Shown: positions 1-6,638, counted from the stretch's first letter. The stretch: 13,806 bases of DNA from JAZGBC01 sp036444495 (GCA_036444495.1 JAZGBC010000092.1:1-13806); one strand, 5' to 3'. Made by a program: numbers and translations. Notes: generated by a model not told the origin, from the sequence alone.

Positions 1-197
1 TCAACGGCTGCGCCTCGGTGGTGAGCGCCCTGCTCGCCACGCTGCTCGCCATCGGCCTGGGCTTCAGCGCCGTGGTCGGCCTGGCGGTCGCGCTCTATCT
101 CCTCGCCGCGGTGGTGTGGCGCACCCCTCCCTCTAATCCCCTAACGCTACGCCCTCGCGGCGCGGGTCGGCGCCGCCTTCGAGGCCGTGCGCGGTGA
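1..197 (+). CDS. C-terminal end of a polytopic membrane protein (partial)
   Basis: The 5' end lies outside the window; the frame whose first full codon begins at base 3 is open to a TGA at 195-197. It begins NGCASVVSALLATLLAIGLG and continues through a second hydrophobic stretch ending in LYLLAAVVWR, so at least one and probably two membrane helices are visible. The other two frames are broken or hydrophilic. A terminal N-G-x-x-S-V hydrophobic block like this is familiar from the C-terminus of multi-pass proteins with a spermidine-synthase-like domain; that assignment is from memory of the family and is tentative. The last 20 or so residues are arginine-rich and lie inside the 3' end of ggt on the opposite strand, a tail-to-tail overlap of about 65 bases, so the tail is probably not functional sequence. 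Confidence 0.6.
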   Translation, partial: NGCASVVSALLATLLAIGLGFSAVVGLAVALYLLAAVVWRTPPSNPLTLRPRGAGRRRLRGRAR

Positions 198-1848
198 TGG
201 CGATTCCGTGCAGGCCGCTCGTCAGCTTCCGCAGGCGTACCTCGTGGCCGAGGGCTTCGAGCGCGGGCTTGAGGGCCGTGAGCGCCGTGCCTTCCTCCAG
301 GTCCGTGGGGCCGTTGCGGTTGACCGCGTGGGGCAGCTCCACGGCGGCCTGGATATCCAGGCCCCAGTCGAGTACGGCGACGAGCGTCTGCAGCACGTAG
401 CCGATGATGCGGCTGCCGCCCGGCGAGCCGAGCGCCAGCACCGGCCGGCCGTCCGCGCCGAACACCAGCGTGGGCGACATGGAGGAGCGCGGGCGCTTGC
501 CCGGCTCAACCCGGTTGGCCACGGGGCGGCCTTCCGCCTCGGGCCGGAATGAGAAATCGGTCAGCTCGTTGTTCAGCATGAAACCGCCCACCATGAGGCG
601 CGAGCCGAAGGCGCTCTCGATCGACGTGGTCATGGAGACGATGTTGCCCGCCCCGTCCACCACCACCAGATGGCTGGTCGCGGGCGGGTCTGCTTGCGCC
701 GGCATGGCGCCGTTCTGCGCCGGCAGGCCGGGGGCGGCCTTGCCCAGGGTCTTGACCGGCGAGATGGCCCGGGCGCGGCGCGCCAGGTAGGCCGGGTCCA
801 GCAGGCGCGCGACCGGCACGGGGACGAAGTCGGAGTCCGCGAGGAAGAGATTGCGGTCGGCGAAGGCCAGGCGGCCGGCCTCGGCGATGAGATGCACGGC
901 CTCCGCCGAGTTGGGCGCCAGCGCGGGCAGGTCGAAGCTCTGCAGGATGCCGAGGGTCTGCAGCACGGCCACGGCGCCCGAGGAAGGCGGGCCCATGCCG
1001 CAGACGCGAAAGCTCCGATAGGGCGCGCAGACCGCGTCGCGGCGCTTCGCTTCGTAACCCGCCAGGTCCGCCAGGGTCATGGCGCCCGGGTTGCGGCCCG
1101 CGCCGGTCACCGCGGCGACGATCTCCCGCGCGATGGGGCCGTTGTAGAAGGCCTCCGCCCCGCCCTTGGCAATGCGCTTGAGTGTTTGCGCGAAGGCCGG
1201 GTTCGCGAGCCGCTGCCCCGCGGGGTGCGGGCTGCCATCGGCCCCGTGGAAATAGGCCGCGGTTGCCGGAAAGGTCTTGAGGTATTTGTCCTTGGCGATG
1301 AGCCCGGCCAGGCGCGGCGAGACGGCGAAGCCCTGCTCGGCCAAACCGATGGCCGGTTGGAAGAGGCGCGCCCAGGGCAGGCGGCCCTGGTCCTTGTGCG
1401 CCAGCTCCAGCATGGCCAGCAAGCCCGGCACGCCCACCGAGCGCCCGCCCACCACCGCGTCCCAGAACTTCATGGGTTCGCCCCCGGGCGTCAGAAACAG
1501 CCCCGGCGTGGCGGCGGCCGGGGCGGTCTCGCGCCCGTCGTAGGCGGTGATTTTGTTCTCCGTGGCATCGTAGTGCAGCAGGAAGGCGCCGCCGCCGATG
1601 CCCGAGGACTGGGGCTCCACCAGGTTGAGCACCAGTTGCGCGGCAATGGCCGCGTCGACCGCCGAGCCCCCCTCGCGCAGGACCTCCAGCCCGGTTCTCG
1701 CGGCGAGCGGATTGGCGGCGGCGATCATGTACCGCGCCGCGCGCGCCGGAGGTTTGGCCTCGGCTTCCGGGAGCGCGCCGGTCAAGACGAGCAAACTCAG
1801 CGCGGCGATGGCGGCCAGCCAAGGGCCGCGGGCAATGCTTCGGTTCAT
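133..1848 (-). CDS. ggt: Gamma-glutamyltransferase (glutathione hydrolase), periplasmic
   Basis: 571 residues, full length for the family (E. coli 580). The enzyme removes the gamma-glutamyl group of glutathione and related compounds, transferring it to water or amino acids, and is made as a proenzyme that self-cleaves. Residues 1-31 form a Sec signal peptide with a hydrophobic core and a probable cleavage after AEA. Family landmarks are in order: DGRETAP (104-110), whose Arg contacts the gamma-glutamyl carboxylate; the nucleophile Thr391 in PATSHLVVVD, the self-cleavage site giving large and small subunits; NELTDFSF (427-434); PGKRPRSSMSPT (449-460); and GSPGGSRI (474-481). The ATG at 1846-1848 gives the intact signal peptide, although the ribosome site before it is weak. 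The GNAT-like gene ends 33 bases upstream on the same strand, so the two may be co-transcribed. No terminator is visible after its stop. Confidence 0.95.
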   Translation of the reverse strand: MNRSIARGPWLAAIAALSLLVLTGALPEAEAKPPARAARYMIAAANPLAARTGLEVLREGGSAVDAAIAAQLVLNLVEPQSSGIGGGAFLLHYDATENKITAYDGRETAPAAATPGLFLTPGGEPMKFWDAVVGGRSVGVPGLLAMLELAHKDQGRLPWARLFQPAIGLAEQGFAVSPRLAGLIAKDKYLKTFPATAAYFHGADGSPHPAGQRLANPAFAQTLKRIAKGGAEAFYNGPIAREIVAAVTGAGRNPGAMTLADLAGYEAKRRDAVCAPYRSFRVCGMGPPSSGAVAVLQTLGILQSFDLPALAPNSAEAVHLIAEAGRLAFADRNLFLADSDFVPVPVARLLDPAYLARRARAISPVKTLGKAAPGLPAQNGAMPAQADPPATSHLVVVDGAGNIVSMTTSIESAFGSRLMVGGFMLNNELTDFSFRPEAEGRPVANRVEPGKRPRSSMSPTLVFGADGRPVLALGSPGGSRIIGYVLQTLVAVLDWGLDIQAAVELPHAVNRNGPTDLEEGTALTALKPALEALGHEVRLRKLTSGLHGIAITAHGLEGGADPRREGVALGD

Positions 1849-1881
1849 GTCGTACCCGGGAGGTTGTTTCGCGCGGGCAGT

Positions 1882-2379
1882 CTAACGCGCTCGGGCGCGC
1901 TTTGCAGCCGTGCCGGCGGAGAGGCGCTTACACAGGCGCAGGCTCTCGACCCGGTGCCCCTGGGCCTGCAGGAGCCCGGCCAGGCCGCCGCTCGTCTGAA
2001 GCGGCCAGGCGCCGCCGGGCGGCAGATTGATATGCACCGCGCGGCAATGCCTCTCGCGCGCCAGGGCCTCGAGCCGCGCGGCCAGAGTCTGGGCCACGGC
2101 CTCGCGGTCGAACAGGCCGAAGGCCAGGAAATGCTCGGCGCAGAGCGTGCGCCCGTGCACCAGGTCCCGCTCGATGCGGTAGCTGCACAGGCCGGCGATG
2201 TAGCCCTGTTCGCTGACCACGCTGAGCAGCCCGCCGGGCGCCTGCGGATCGGGCGAGATCAGGGCGGCGGCGAAATCGCACCACTCCTTGGCCGTCACCC
2301 CGGGCAGGGAGGCCTGAATGAGCGGGAAGGCCTGGGCGATCCGGTCGGGCGTCAGAGGCCGGGTTGAGAGTTCTCGCAT
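1882..2379 (-). CDS. GNAT-like N-acetyltransferase
   Basis: 165 residues from the ATG at 2377-2379, beginning MRELSTRPLTPDRIAQAFPL. The frame stays open for about 100 more codons upstream, but that extension crosses the divergent control region and overlaps the fnr gene, and its composition is not protein-like; GAGCGGGG about 10 bases before the chosen ATG is a usable ribosome site. The middle (GGLLSVVSEQGYIAGLCSY, then an extended strand and FGLFDREAVAQTLAARLEAL) follows the beta-strand and helix pattern of GNAT acetyltransferases. The usual acetyl-CoA loop Q/R-x-x-G-x-G/A is not recognisable, so this is a divergent member and activity is uncertain. Substrate unknown. It lies just upstream of ggt, possibly in one transcript. 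A FNR box is centred about 67 bases before its start codon, which would allow anaerobic control. Confidence 0.65.
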   Translation of the reverse strand: MRELSTRPLTPDRIAQAFPLIQASLPGVTAKEWCDFAAALISPDPQAPGGLLSVVSEQGYIAGLCSYRIERDLVHGRTLCAEHFLAFGLFDREAVAQTLAARLEALARERHCRAVHINLPPGGAWPLQTSGGLAGLLQAQGHRVESLRLCKRLSAGTAAKRARAR

Positions 2380-2439
2380 GGTGTGATGGCCCCGCTCGTG
2401 GGTCGCCCGGGATGGTGCGCGGAAATGGCCGAAAAGTCG

Positions 2440-2453
2440 TTGATTTATGTCAA
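2440..2453. promoter_or_regulatory. FNR box in the GNAT/fnr divergent region
   Basis: TTGATTTATGTCAA matches the FNR/FnrL operator TTGAT-N4-ATCAA at 9 of 10 defined positions. It lies about 138-144 bases before the Crp/Fnr regulator start and about 67 bases before the GNAT-like start on the other strand. Class II activation (box centred at -41.5) would put a start site near 2405 for the minus-strand gene, about 25 bases before its ATG. On the plus strand the same geometry lands in very GC-rich DNA with no -10 element. The neighbouring regulator carries the E-x-x-S-R recognition helix that reads such boxes, so autoregulation is also possible. Confidence 0.75.
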
Positions 2454-2590
2454 GGAATTGGCTCCGGGGAGCGGCCGGCCGGCGGGTCCCGCCCGTCCCC
2501 CGCCGGGTGCGGTTAGGCATAGTTTCAGGCCATGACAGGACCCGGCGAAAGAGATAATCTAGGCCCACCAGGGGTTGCCAAGGTATGGTC

Positions 2591-3346
2591 ATGTCGACCT
2601 TTGACATCAGGAACATGGGACGTCTCCGGGATTCGGTCCCGCGGGCCGGCGCCCCCAAGCCCTCGCCTTGCAGCGCCTGCACGGTGCGTCACCTGACGCT
2701 CTGCGCGTCCCTGGAAGAGGAGGAGCTGGCCGGGATGTCGGCCATCGTCTCCGCCATGGAGCTTGCGCCCGGCGATCCCCTGTTCGACGAGGGCGAGCCC
2801 GCAAATCACGTCTTCAACGTGACCGCCGGGGCGGTGAAGGTCTACAAGCTCCTGGCCGACGGCCGGCGCCAGATGACCGGCTTCCTCTTCCCCGGCGATT
2901 TCCTCGGCCTGGCCAACGAGGAGACCTACGCCTACAGCGCCGAGGCGGTGACCCACACCACGCTCTGCCGCTTCCCGCGGCGCAAGCTGGAGCGCCTGCT
3001 CGAGCAATATCCCAAGATGGAGCGGCGCCTGCTGGGCATGGCGAGCCACGAGCTGGCCGTGGCGCAGGAGCAGATGCTGCTGCTGGGGCGCAAGACGGCG
3101 CGCGAGAAGATCGCCTCCTTCCTGCTCATGCTCTCGCGCCGCGCCGTGCAGCGGGGCCAGAACGGCGATCCCGTGGGCGTGCCCATGAGCCGCAACGACA
3201 TCGCGGATTACCTGGGCCTGACCACCGAAACGGTCAGCCGCACCTTCACACAGCTCAAGCAGAAGGGCGCCATCAACCTGCTGCCCGGCGGCAAGGTGGA
3301 ACTGGCCGATCGCCCGCGGATGGAAGAGATCGCCGAGGGCGAGTGA
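2591..3346 (+). CDS. fnrL: Oxygen-sensing Crp/Fnr-family transcription regulator (FnrL/FnrN type)
   Basis: 251 residues from the ATG at 2591. An ATG two codons earlier (2585) is in frame, but AAGG at 2580-2583 is only one base from it and seven from 2591. The N-terminus has Cys27, Cys30 and Cys38 (C-x2-C-x7-C), and Cys126 lies in the effector domain (THTTLCRFPRR). This four-cysteine pattern binds the oxygen-labile [4Fe-4S] cluster in alphaproteobacterial FnrL/FnrN proteins. The cyclic-nucleotide-like beta-barrel spans about 45-135, a long dimer helix about 135-170, and a winged helix-turn-helix about 180-235 with recognition helix TTETVSRTF (Glu213, Ser216, Arg217), the residues that read TTGAT half-sites. 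It would activate micro-oxic or anaerobic genes as oxygen falls. It is transcribed divergently from the GNAT-like gene, with a FNR box between. FixK-type proteins lack the cysteines, so FnrL fits better. Confidence 0.92.
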   Translation: MSTFDIRNMGRLRDSVPRAGAPKPSPCSACTVRHLTLCASLEEEELAGMSAIVSAMELAPGDPLFDEGEPANHVFNVTAGAVKVYKLLADGRRQMTGFLFPGDFLGLANEETYAYSAEAVTHTTLCRFPRRKLERLLEQYPKMERRLLGMASHELAVAQEQMLLLGRKTAREKIASFLLMLSRRAVQRGQNGDPVGVPMSRNDIADYLGLTTETVSRTFTQLKQKGAINLLPGGKVELADRPRMEEIAEGE

Positions 3347-3452
3347 GGCGCCACCCAGCCCGCCGGCCCGCTTTATTGCACTGCAACAAAATTCCGGGTA
3401 AATAGAACAGGGTTTGTGCGGCCGGACGGGCCGGCCCGCGCTGGTGTCCTGC

Positions 3453-3481
3453 CTCTGAAGTTCATACGATGAACTTCAGAG
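3453..3481. repeat. Perfect 13-bp inverted repeat between fnr and panB
   Basis: CTCTGAAGTTCAT (3453-3465) is mirrored exactly by ATGAACTTCAGAG (3469-3481) around the trinucleotide ACG. A further CCTGC at 3448-3452 pairs with GCAGG at 3486-3490 across a four-base bulge. No T-run follows on either strand, so it is not a simple terminator. It could be an operator for a dimeric regulator or an RNA hairpin in the panB leader. The second arm contains an ATG opening a 15-codon frame (3469-3516). Confidence 0.8.
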
Positions 3482-3507
3482 ATAAGCAGGCCACTAACGA
3501 TTTGAAT

Positions 3508-3573
3508 CTAGTGTGATTCAGCTTCCGAAATTCGGCACGTTAAATGTGCCGAATTTAGGAACCATCACACTAG
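3508..3573. repeat. Long nested inverted repeat in the panB leader region
   Basis: Outer arms CTAGTGTGAT (3508-3517) and ATCACACTAG (3564-3573) are perfectly complementary. Inside them TTCC plus AAATTCGGCAC (3523-3538) pairs with GTGCCGAATTT plus GGAA (3546-3561), with one G/A mismatch. The whole 66 bases can form one long imperfect hairpin. The stretch is much richer in A+T than its surroundings. The 3' outer arm also belongs to a second, smaller inverted repeat, CTAGCG (3570-3575) with CGCTAG (3587-3592), which puts the panB ribosome site GGAG (3583-3586) in its loop. The two structures exclude each other. Confidence 0.75.
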
Positions 3574-3594
3574 CGAATTATTGGAGCGCTAGAG

Positions 3595-4425
3595 TTGAGC
3601 GTGCAACGCCGCCCCAAGTCGGTCACGGTCCGCGGCATCGCGCGGCGCAAGGGCGGGATCCCGATCGTCTGCCTGACCGCTTATACCACCCCCATGGCCC
3701 GTATTCTCGATCCGCTGGTGGATCTCCTGCTCGTAGGCGATTCGGTGGGCATGGTGCTCTACGGCATGGACACCACACTCGGGGTGACGCTCGACACCAT
3801 GGTAGCGCACGGGCGTGCCGTGGTGCGCGGCGCGGATCATGCCTGTGTCATCGTCGATCTGCCGTTCGGCAGTTATCAGGAATCCCCGGAACAGGCGTTT
3901 CGCAACGCCGCGCGTGTCATGGCGGAGACCGGCTGCGCCGGGGTAAAGCTCGAAGGCGGATCGGAGATGGCCGAGACGGTGGCCTTCCTGGCGGCGCGCG
4001 GCGTGCCGGTGCTGGGGCATGTCGGCCTGACGCCCCAATCCGTTCATGCCTTGGGCGGCTTCCGGACCCAGGGGCGCTCGCAAGCCGAGGCCGCGCGGGT
4101 CTTGGCCGGTGCCGAGGCGATTGCCGATGCCGGGGCCTTCGCCGTGGTGATCGAGGGGACGGTCGAGGCGGTTGCGGCCGACATCACGGAACGAATTCCG
4201 ATCCCGACCATCGGAATCGGGGCCTCGCCGGTCTGCGATGGCCAGATCCTCGTTACCGAGGATCTGCTGGGCCTAACCGGTGACATGGCACCGCGCTTCG
4301 TCAAGCGCTATGCGGCGGTCGAGGAGATCATCGCAGCGGCGGTCGCCGCCTATACGGAGGACGTGCGCGCGCGTCGGTTTCCGGGAAAGGAACACTGTGT
4401 TGCCCTGGCCGAGGCGCCATCATGA
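3595..4425 (+). CDS. panB: 3-methyl-2-oxobutanoate hydroxymethyltransferase
   Basis: 276 residues, normal for PanB (E. coli 264). It transfers a hydroxymethyl group from 5,10-methylene-tetrahydrofolate to alpha-ketoisovalerate, giving ketopantoate, the first committed step of pantothenate and CoA synthesis in the cytoplasm. Visible family features are VGDSVGMVLYGMDTT with metal ligand Asp49, VDLPFGSYQESPEQAFRNA with Asp88, VKLEGG with Glu120, GHVGLTPQ (141-148), VIEGT with catalytic Glu187, and PTIGIGASP (204-212). The start is taken as TTG at 3595, with GGAG eight bases upstream; a GTG at 3601 is the alternative, and there is no ATG before conserved sequence begins. It overlaps panC by four bases (ATGA), so the two are translationally coupled. 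Expression may depend on the folded leader described at 3453-3592. Confidence 0.96.
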   Translation: MSVQRRPKSVTVRGIARRKGGIPIVCLTAYTTPMARILDPLVDLLLVGDSVGMVLYGMDTTLGVTLDTMVAHGRAVVRGADHACVIVDLPFGSYQESPEQAFRNAARVMAETGCAGVKLEGGSEMAETVAFLAARGVPVLGHVGLTPQSVHALGGFRTQGRSQAEAARVLAGAEAIADAGAFAVVIEGTVEAVAADITERIPIPTIGIGASPVCDGQILVTEDLLGLTGDMAPRFVKRYAAVEEIIAAAVAAYTEDVRARRFPGKEHCVALAEAPS

Positions 4426-5297
4426 CCCCGGTTCCAGCCCAGAGCAGCGAGACACAGCTTCCGACCCTGCGCGGCATCGCCGATCTGCGCGCTCAGGTGG
4501 CGGCGTGGCGCGCGGCGGGCGAGAGCATCGGCCTGGTCCCCACCATGGGCGGCCTGCACGCCGGGCACCTGGCGCTGGTGCATCAGGCGCGCGCCGAGTG
4601 CGACCGGGTGATCGCCACGATCTTCGTCAATCCCATCCAGTTCAACGAAGCGGCGGATTTCAAAGGCTATCCGCGCGAGGAGGCGCGCGATGCGGCCGAG
4701 TTGGCCGCCGCGGGCGCCGACCTGCTTTTCGCGCCGGCCCAGGAAGAGGTCTATCCGCCGGGCTTCACGACTTCGGTGTCGGTTGCGGGGCTGAGCGATT
4801 GCCTGTGCGGCCTCGCGCGCCCCGGGCACCTGAGCGGGGTGGCGACGGTGGTCGCCAAGCTGTTGCTGCAGTCCCTGCCGGATGCCGCCTACTTCGGCGA
4901 GAAGGACTACCAGCAGCTTCTGGTGGTCCGGCGCATGGCGCGGGACCTGGATATTCCGGTGCGCATCGCGGTGGTGCCCACCGTGCGCGCGGCCGACGGC
5001 TTCGCCCTCTCCTCGCGCAATCAGCACCTGACGCCCGAACAGCGGACCCGCGCCGCCGCGCTCTACCGGGTGCTGAGCGAGGTGGCCGAGCGCCTGGCCA
5101 AGGGCGCGAACGCCGAAGCCGAACTCGCCCGCGGCCGGGACCTGCTGCTCGGCGCGGGCATCGAGCGCATCGATTACCTGGAGCTGCGCCACGGCGAAAC
5201 GCTGGAAGCCCTGGAGCGCGCCACGCCGCCCGCGCGCCTCTTCGCCGCCGTCTGGCTCGGCGAGACGCGGCTGATCGACAACCTGGCGGTCGTCTGA
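4422..5297 (+). CDS. panC: Pantothenate synthetase (pantoate--beta-alanine ligase)
   Basis: 291 residues, the usual length. It joins pantoate and beta-alanine using ATP, through a pantoyl-adenylate, to make pantothenate. It belongs to the HIGH-type nucleotidyltransferases: PTMGGLHAGH (40-49) holds the two ATP-binding histidines (His46, His49), followed by FVNPIQFN (68-75), RPGHLSGVATVVAK (133-146), GEKDYQQ (159-165) and ADGFALSSRN (191-200), the KMSKS-equivalent loop. The ATG at 4422 overlaps the panB stop in ATGA. The reductase that makes pantoate (panE or ilvC) is not in the window. The gene ends 29 bases before the stop of gpt, which runs towards it; no hairpin terminator is visible in that gap, only a short T-run at 5304-5308. 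Confidence 0.96.
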   Translation: MTPVPAQSSETQLPTLRGIADLRAQVAAWRAAGESIGLVPTMGGLHAGHLALVHQARAECDRVIATIFVNPIQFNEAADFKGYPREEARDAAELAAAGADLLFAPAQEEVYPPGFTTSVSVAGLSDCLCGLARPGHLSGVATVVAKLLLQSLPDAAYFGEKDYQQLLVVRRMARDLDIPVRIAVVPTVRAADGFALSSRNQHLTPEQRTRAAALYRVLSEVAERLAKGANAEAELARGRDLLLGAGIERIDYLELRHGETLEALERATPPARLFAAVWLGETRLIDNLAVV

Positions 5298-5326
5298 GAA
5301 GCCTTTTTCCGTAGGATATATTGCTG

Positions 5327-5815
5327 TCAGCCGCGCCGGCTGCTCTCGACGATGGGCGGCACCGACTGCAACTCCGTGTCCCAGGGGAACAGGATCCAGG
5401 TGTCCTGGCTGACCTCGGTAATGAAGGTGTCGATGAGCGCCCGCCCGGCGGGCTTGGCGTAGACCGTGGCGAAATGCGCTCGCGGCAAAAGATCGCGCAC
5501 CGTTTTGGCGGTCCGGCCCGTGTCCACCAGATCGTCGATGATCAGCCAGCCCGCGCCGTCGCCCGGCACCTCCTTGAGGACGGAGATATTGCCCGGCTCG
5601 CGATCCTCGTAGCTGGCGATGCAAAGCGTATCGAGCAGGCGGATATCCAACTCGCGCGCGACGATGGCGGCGGGCACCATGCCGCCGCGCGTGATCGCCA
5701 CGATGCCCTCCCAGGGGCCGTTCCCGATCAGGCGCCAGGCCAGCGCCTTTGAATCGCGGTGCAACTGGTCCCAGGAGACGGGAAAGGTTTTTTGCGAGGC
5801 CGTGTCGCTTGTCAT
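5327..5815 (-). CDS. gpt: Xanthine-guanine phosphoribosyltransferase
   Basis: 162 residues (E. coli Gpt 152). It salvages guanine, xanthine and, less well, hypoxanthine by joining them to PRPP to make the nucleotides. The type I phosphoribosyltransferase fold shows in AITRGGMVPAAIVARELDIR (40-59), whose Arg-Gly holds pyrophosphate, and in the PRPP loop LIIDDLVDTGRTA (91-103) with Asp94, Asp95 and Asp98. The C-terminal WILFPWD (140-146) matches the Trp that stacks on the purine and the PWD that follows it in E. coli Gpt. The ATG at 5813-5815 is preceded by AAGGGGA at good spacing. A promoter-like pair is visible about 40-65 bases upstream. It runs convergently to panC. Confidence 0.94.
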   Translation of the reverse strand: MTSDTASQKTFPVSWDQLHRDSKALAWRLIGNGPWEGIVAITRGGMVPAAIVARELDIRLLDTLCIASYEDREPGNISVLKEVPGDGAGWLIIDDLVDTGRTAKTVRDLLPRAHFATVYAKPAGRALIDTFITEVSQDTWILFPWDTELQSVPPIVESSRRG

Positions 5816-5851
5816 TGCTGTCCCCTTGCCGCTTGTCCCATCGACCGCCTG

Positions 5852-5880
5852 ATTAAAACCGAAGTCCCGGAGGCGGACAA
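5852..5880 (-). promoter_or_regulatory. Candidate sigma-70 type promoter of gpt
   Basis: Read on the minus strand, TTGTCC (5880-5875) and TTTAAT (5857-5852) are 17 bases apart, matching the housekeeping -35 (4 of 6) and -10 (5 of 6) elements. Transcription would start near 5845 and give a leader of about 30 bases before the gpt ATG. Inferred from sequence match only. Confidence 0.5.
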
Positions 5881-6021
5881 CGGCGGGACGAACGGCGCGG
5901 GCGAAAACGGCGCGTCGGAAGCGCGAATGAGATTGAATCGCGGCGGGCAGGGCCTAGAGCCGCTCTAGGCGCGCGTTTTCCTTTGCCGCTCTGCAGGGGG
6001 AGCACGACATAACCCGTTTCC

Positions 6022-6070
6022 TGTGGAAAAGTTGTGGACAATTTGTGCGCGACTCAGCGTTCTATCCACA
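6022..6070. promoter_or_regulatory. Cluster of three DnaA-box-like 9-mers
   Basis: TGTGGAAAA (6022-6030) and TGTGGACAA (6033-6041) on the plus strand, and TGTGGATAG on the minus strand (6070-6062), each differ from the strong DnaA box TGTGGATAA at a single position. Three 8-of-9 matches in 49 bases of a GC-rich genome are unlikely by chance. The outer two are inverted, CTGTGGA against TCCACAG. They could be part of oriC, a DnaA-titrating site, or a DnaA-controlled promoter. Confidence 0.5.
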
Positions 6071-6146
6071 GAAAAGTGTGATGGCACTCCCGATTTCTCA
6101 TTGCGGTTGGAACCGCATAAGTTAAGATTTCCCTGCGCGTTCTGAT

Positions 6147-6285
6147 CCTTCGGGTTCGTGAGCGCGTGAGCCGGGAAGCCCTTCAGGGGGAACGGTTCGG
6201 CGGATTGCAAAGCCTTCGGGCCGCGTGAGCCGCCAGATCGGGAACCTTGAGGCCGAACGGGAGGTCGGATCGCAAAGCCTTCGGG
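6147..6285. repeat. Two tandem 65/66-bp imperfect repeat units
   Basis: The 8-mer CCTTCGGG recurs at 6147, 6213 and 6278, and each of the last two is preceded by GCAAAG. The intervening units (6147-6212 and 6213-6277) align along their length, sharing GCGTGAGCCG, GGGAA, GAACGG and CGGAT in the same order. The unit lengths are not both multiples of three, so frames do not continue across both copies, which argues against a repeated protein segment. A third copy is only a short start. Confidence 0.7.
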
Positions 6286-6519
6286 TCGAGTGTTTCGATG
6301 GAACGGAAAGCTTAAAGGCCGACTGGTTCGAGAAGCGTCAGGAGTGTTCTCCGGAACACGTTGTGAGGACCCCGCGTCCGCGCACCTGGCGCTTCTCTTA
6401 TTGCGCCAATCCCATTGCATCCTGATCTTGCCCCCCGCTCGGCCCACGCGTGGGAGCTGCGCTTCGCCTGCGCACTGAGAGACTTATCGATGCATTCTCG
6501 TAAGTCAGGGCAAAAGCGA

Positions 6520-6556
6520 GGGCCCGGCGCGTCCCCCGTGGGACGGCGCCGGGCCC
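6520..6556. repeat. 16-bp GC-rich hairpin
   Basis: GGGCCCGGCGCGTCCC (6520-6535) pairs with GGGAC-GCGCCGGGCCC (6540-6556, with one bulged G at 6545) around the four-base loop CCGT. A run of five T (6568-6572) follows on the plus strand, 11 bases beyond the stem, which is farther than in a standard Rho-independent terminator. It may mark the 3' end of an unannotated plus-strand RNA or act as DNA structure. Confidence 0.5.
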
Positions 6557-6638
6557 GAGCGTCAGGATTTTTAAATGAACCCGCGTCCATGCACCTGTAA
6601 GGCGGTCTAATAACAGGCGCGGAATCACCTCGTCAACC

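Noticed and set aside
670..2367. A 565-codon plus-strand open frame opposite ggt and the acetyltransferase
   Set aside because: Antisense shadow caused by high GC: the opposite strand encodes clear family motifs, while this product is Arg/Gly/Gln/His-rich without any.
3512..3569. TGTGA and TCACA half-sites as a CRP operator
   Set aside because: They are about 48 bases apart, not six, and are explained as arms of the nested hairpin.
5965..6447. A 160-codon minus-strand open frame through the gene-poor region
   Set aside because: Arginine/proline/serine-rich translation, crosses the 65/66-bp repeats and the DnaA-like boxes, no ribosome site, and competing frames of similar quality overlap it.
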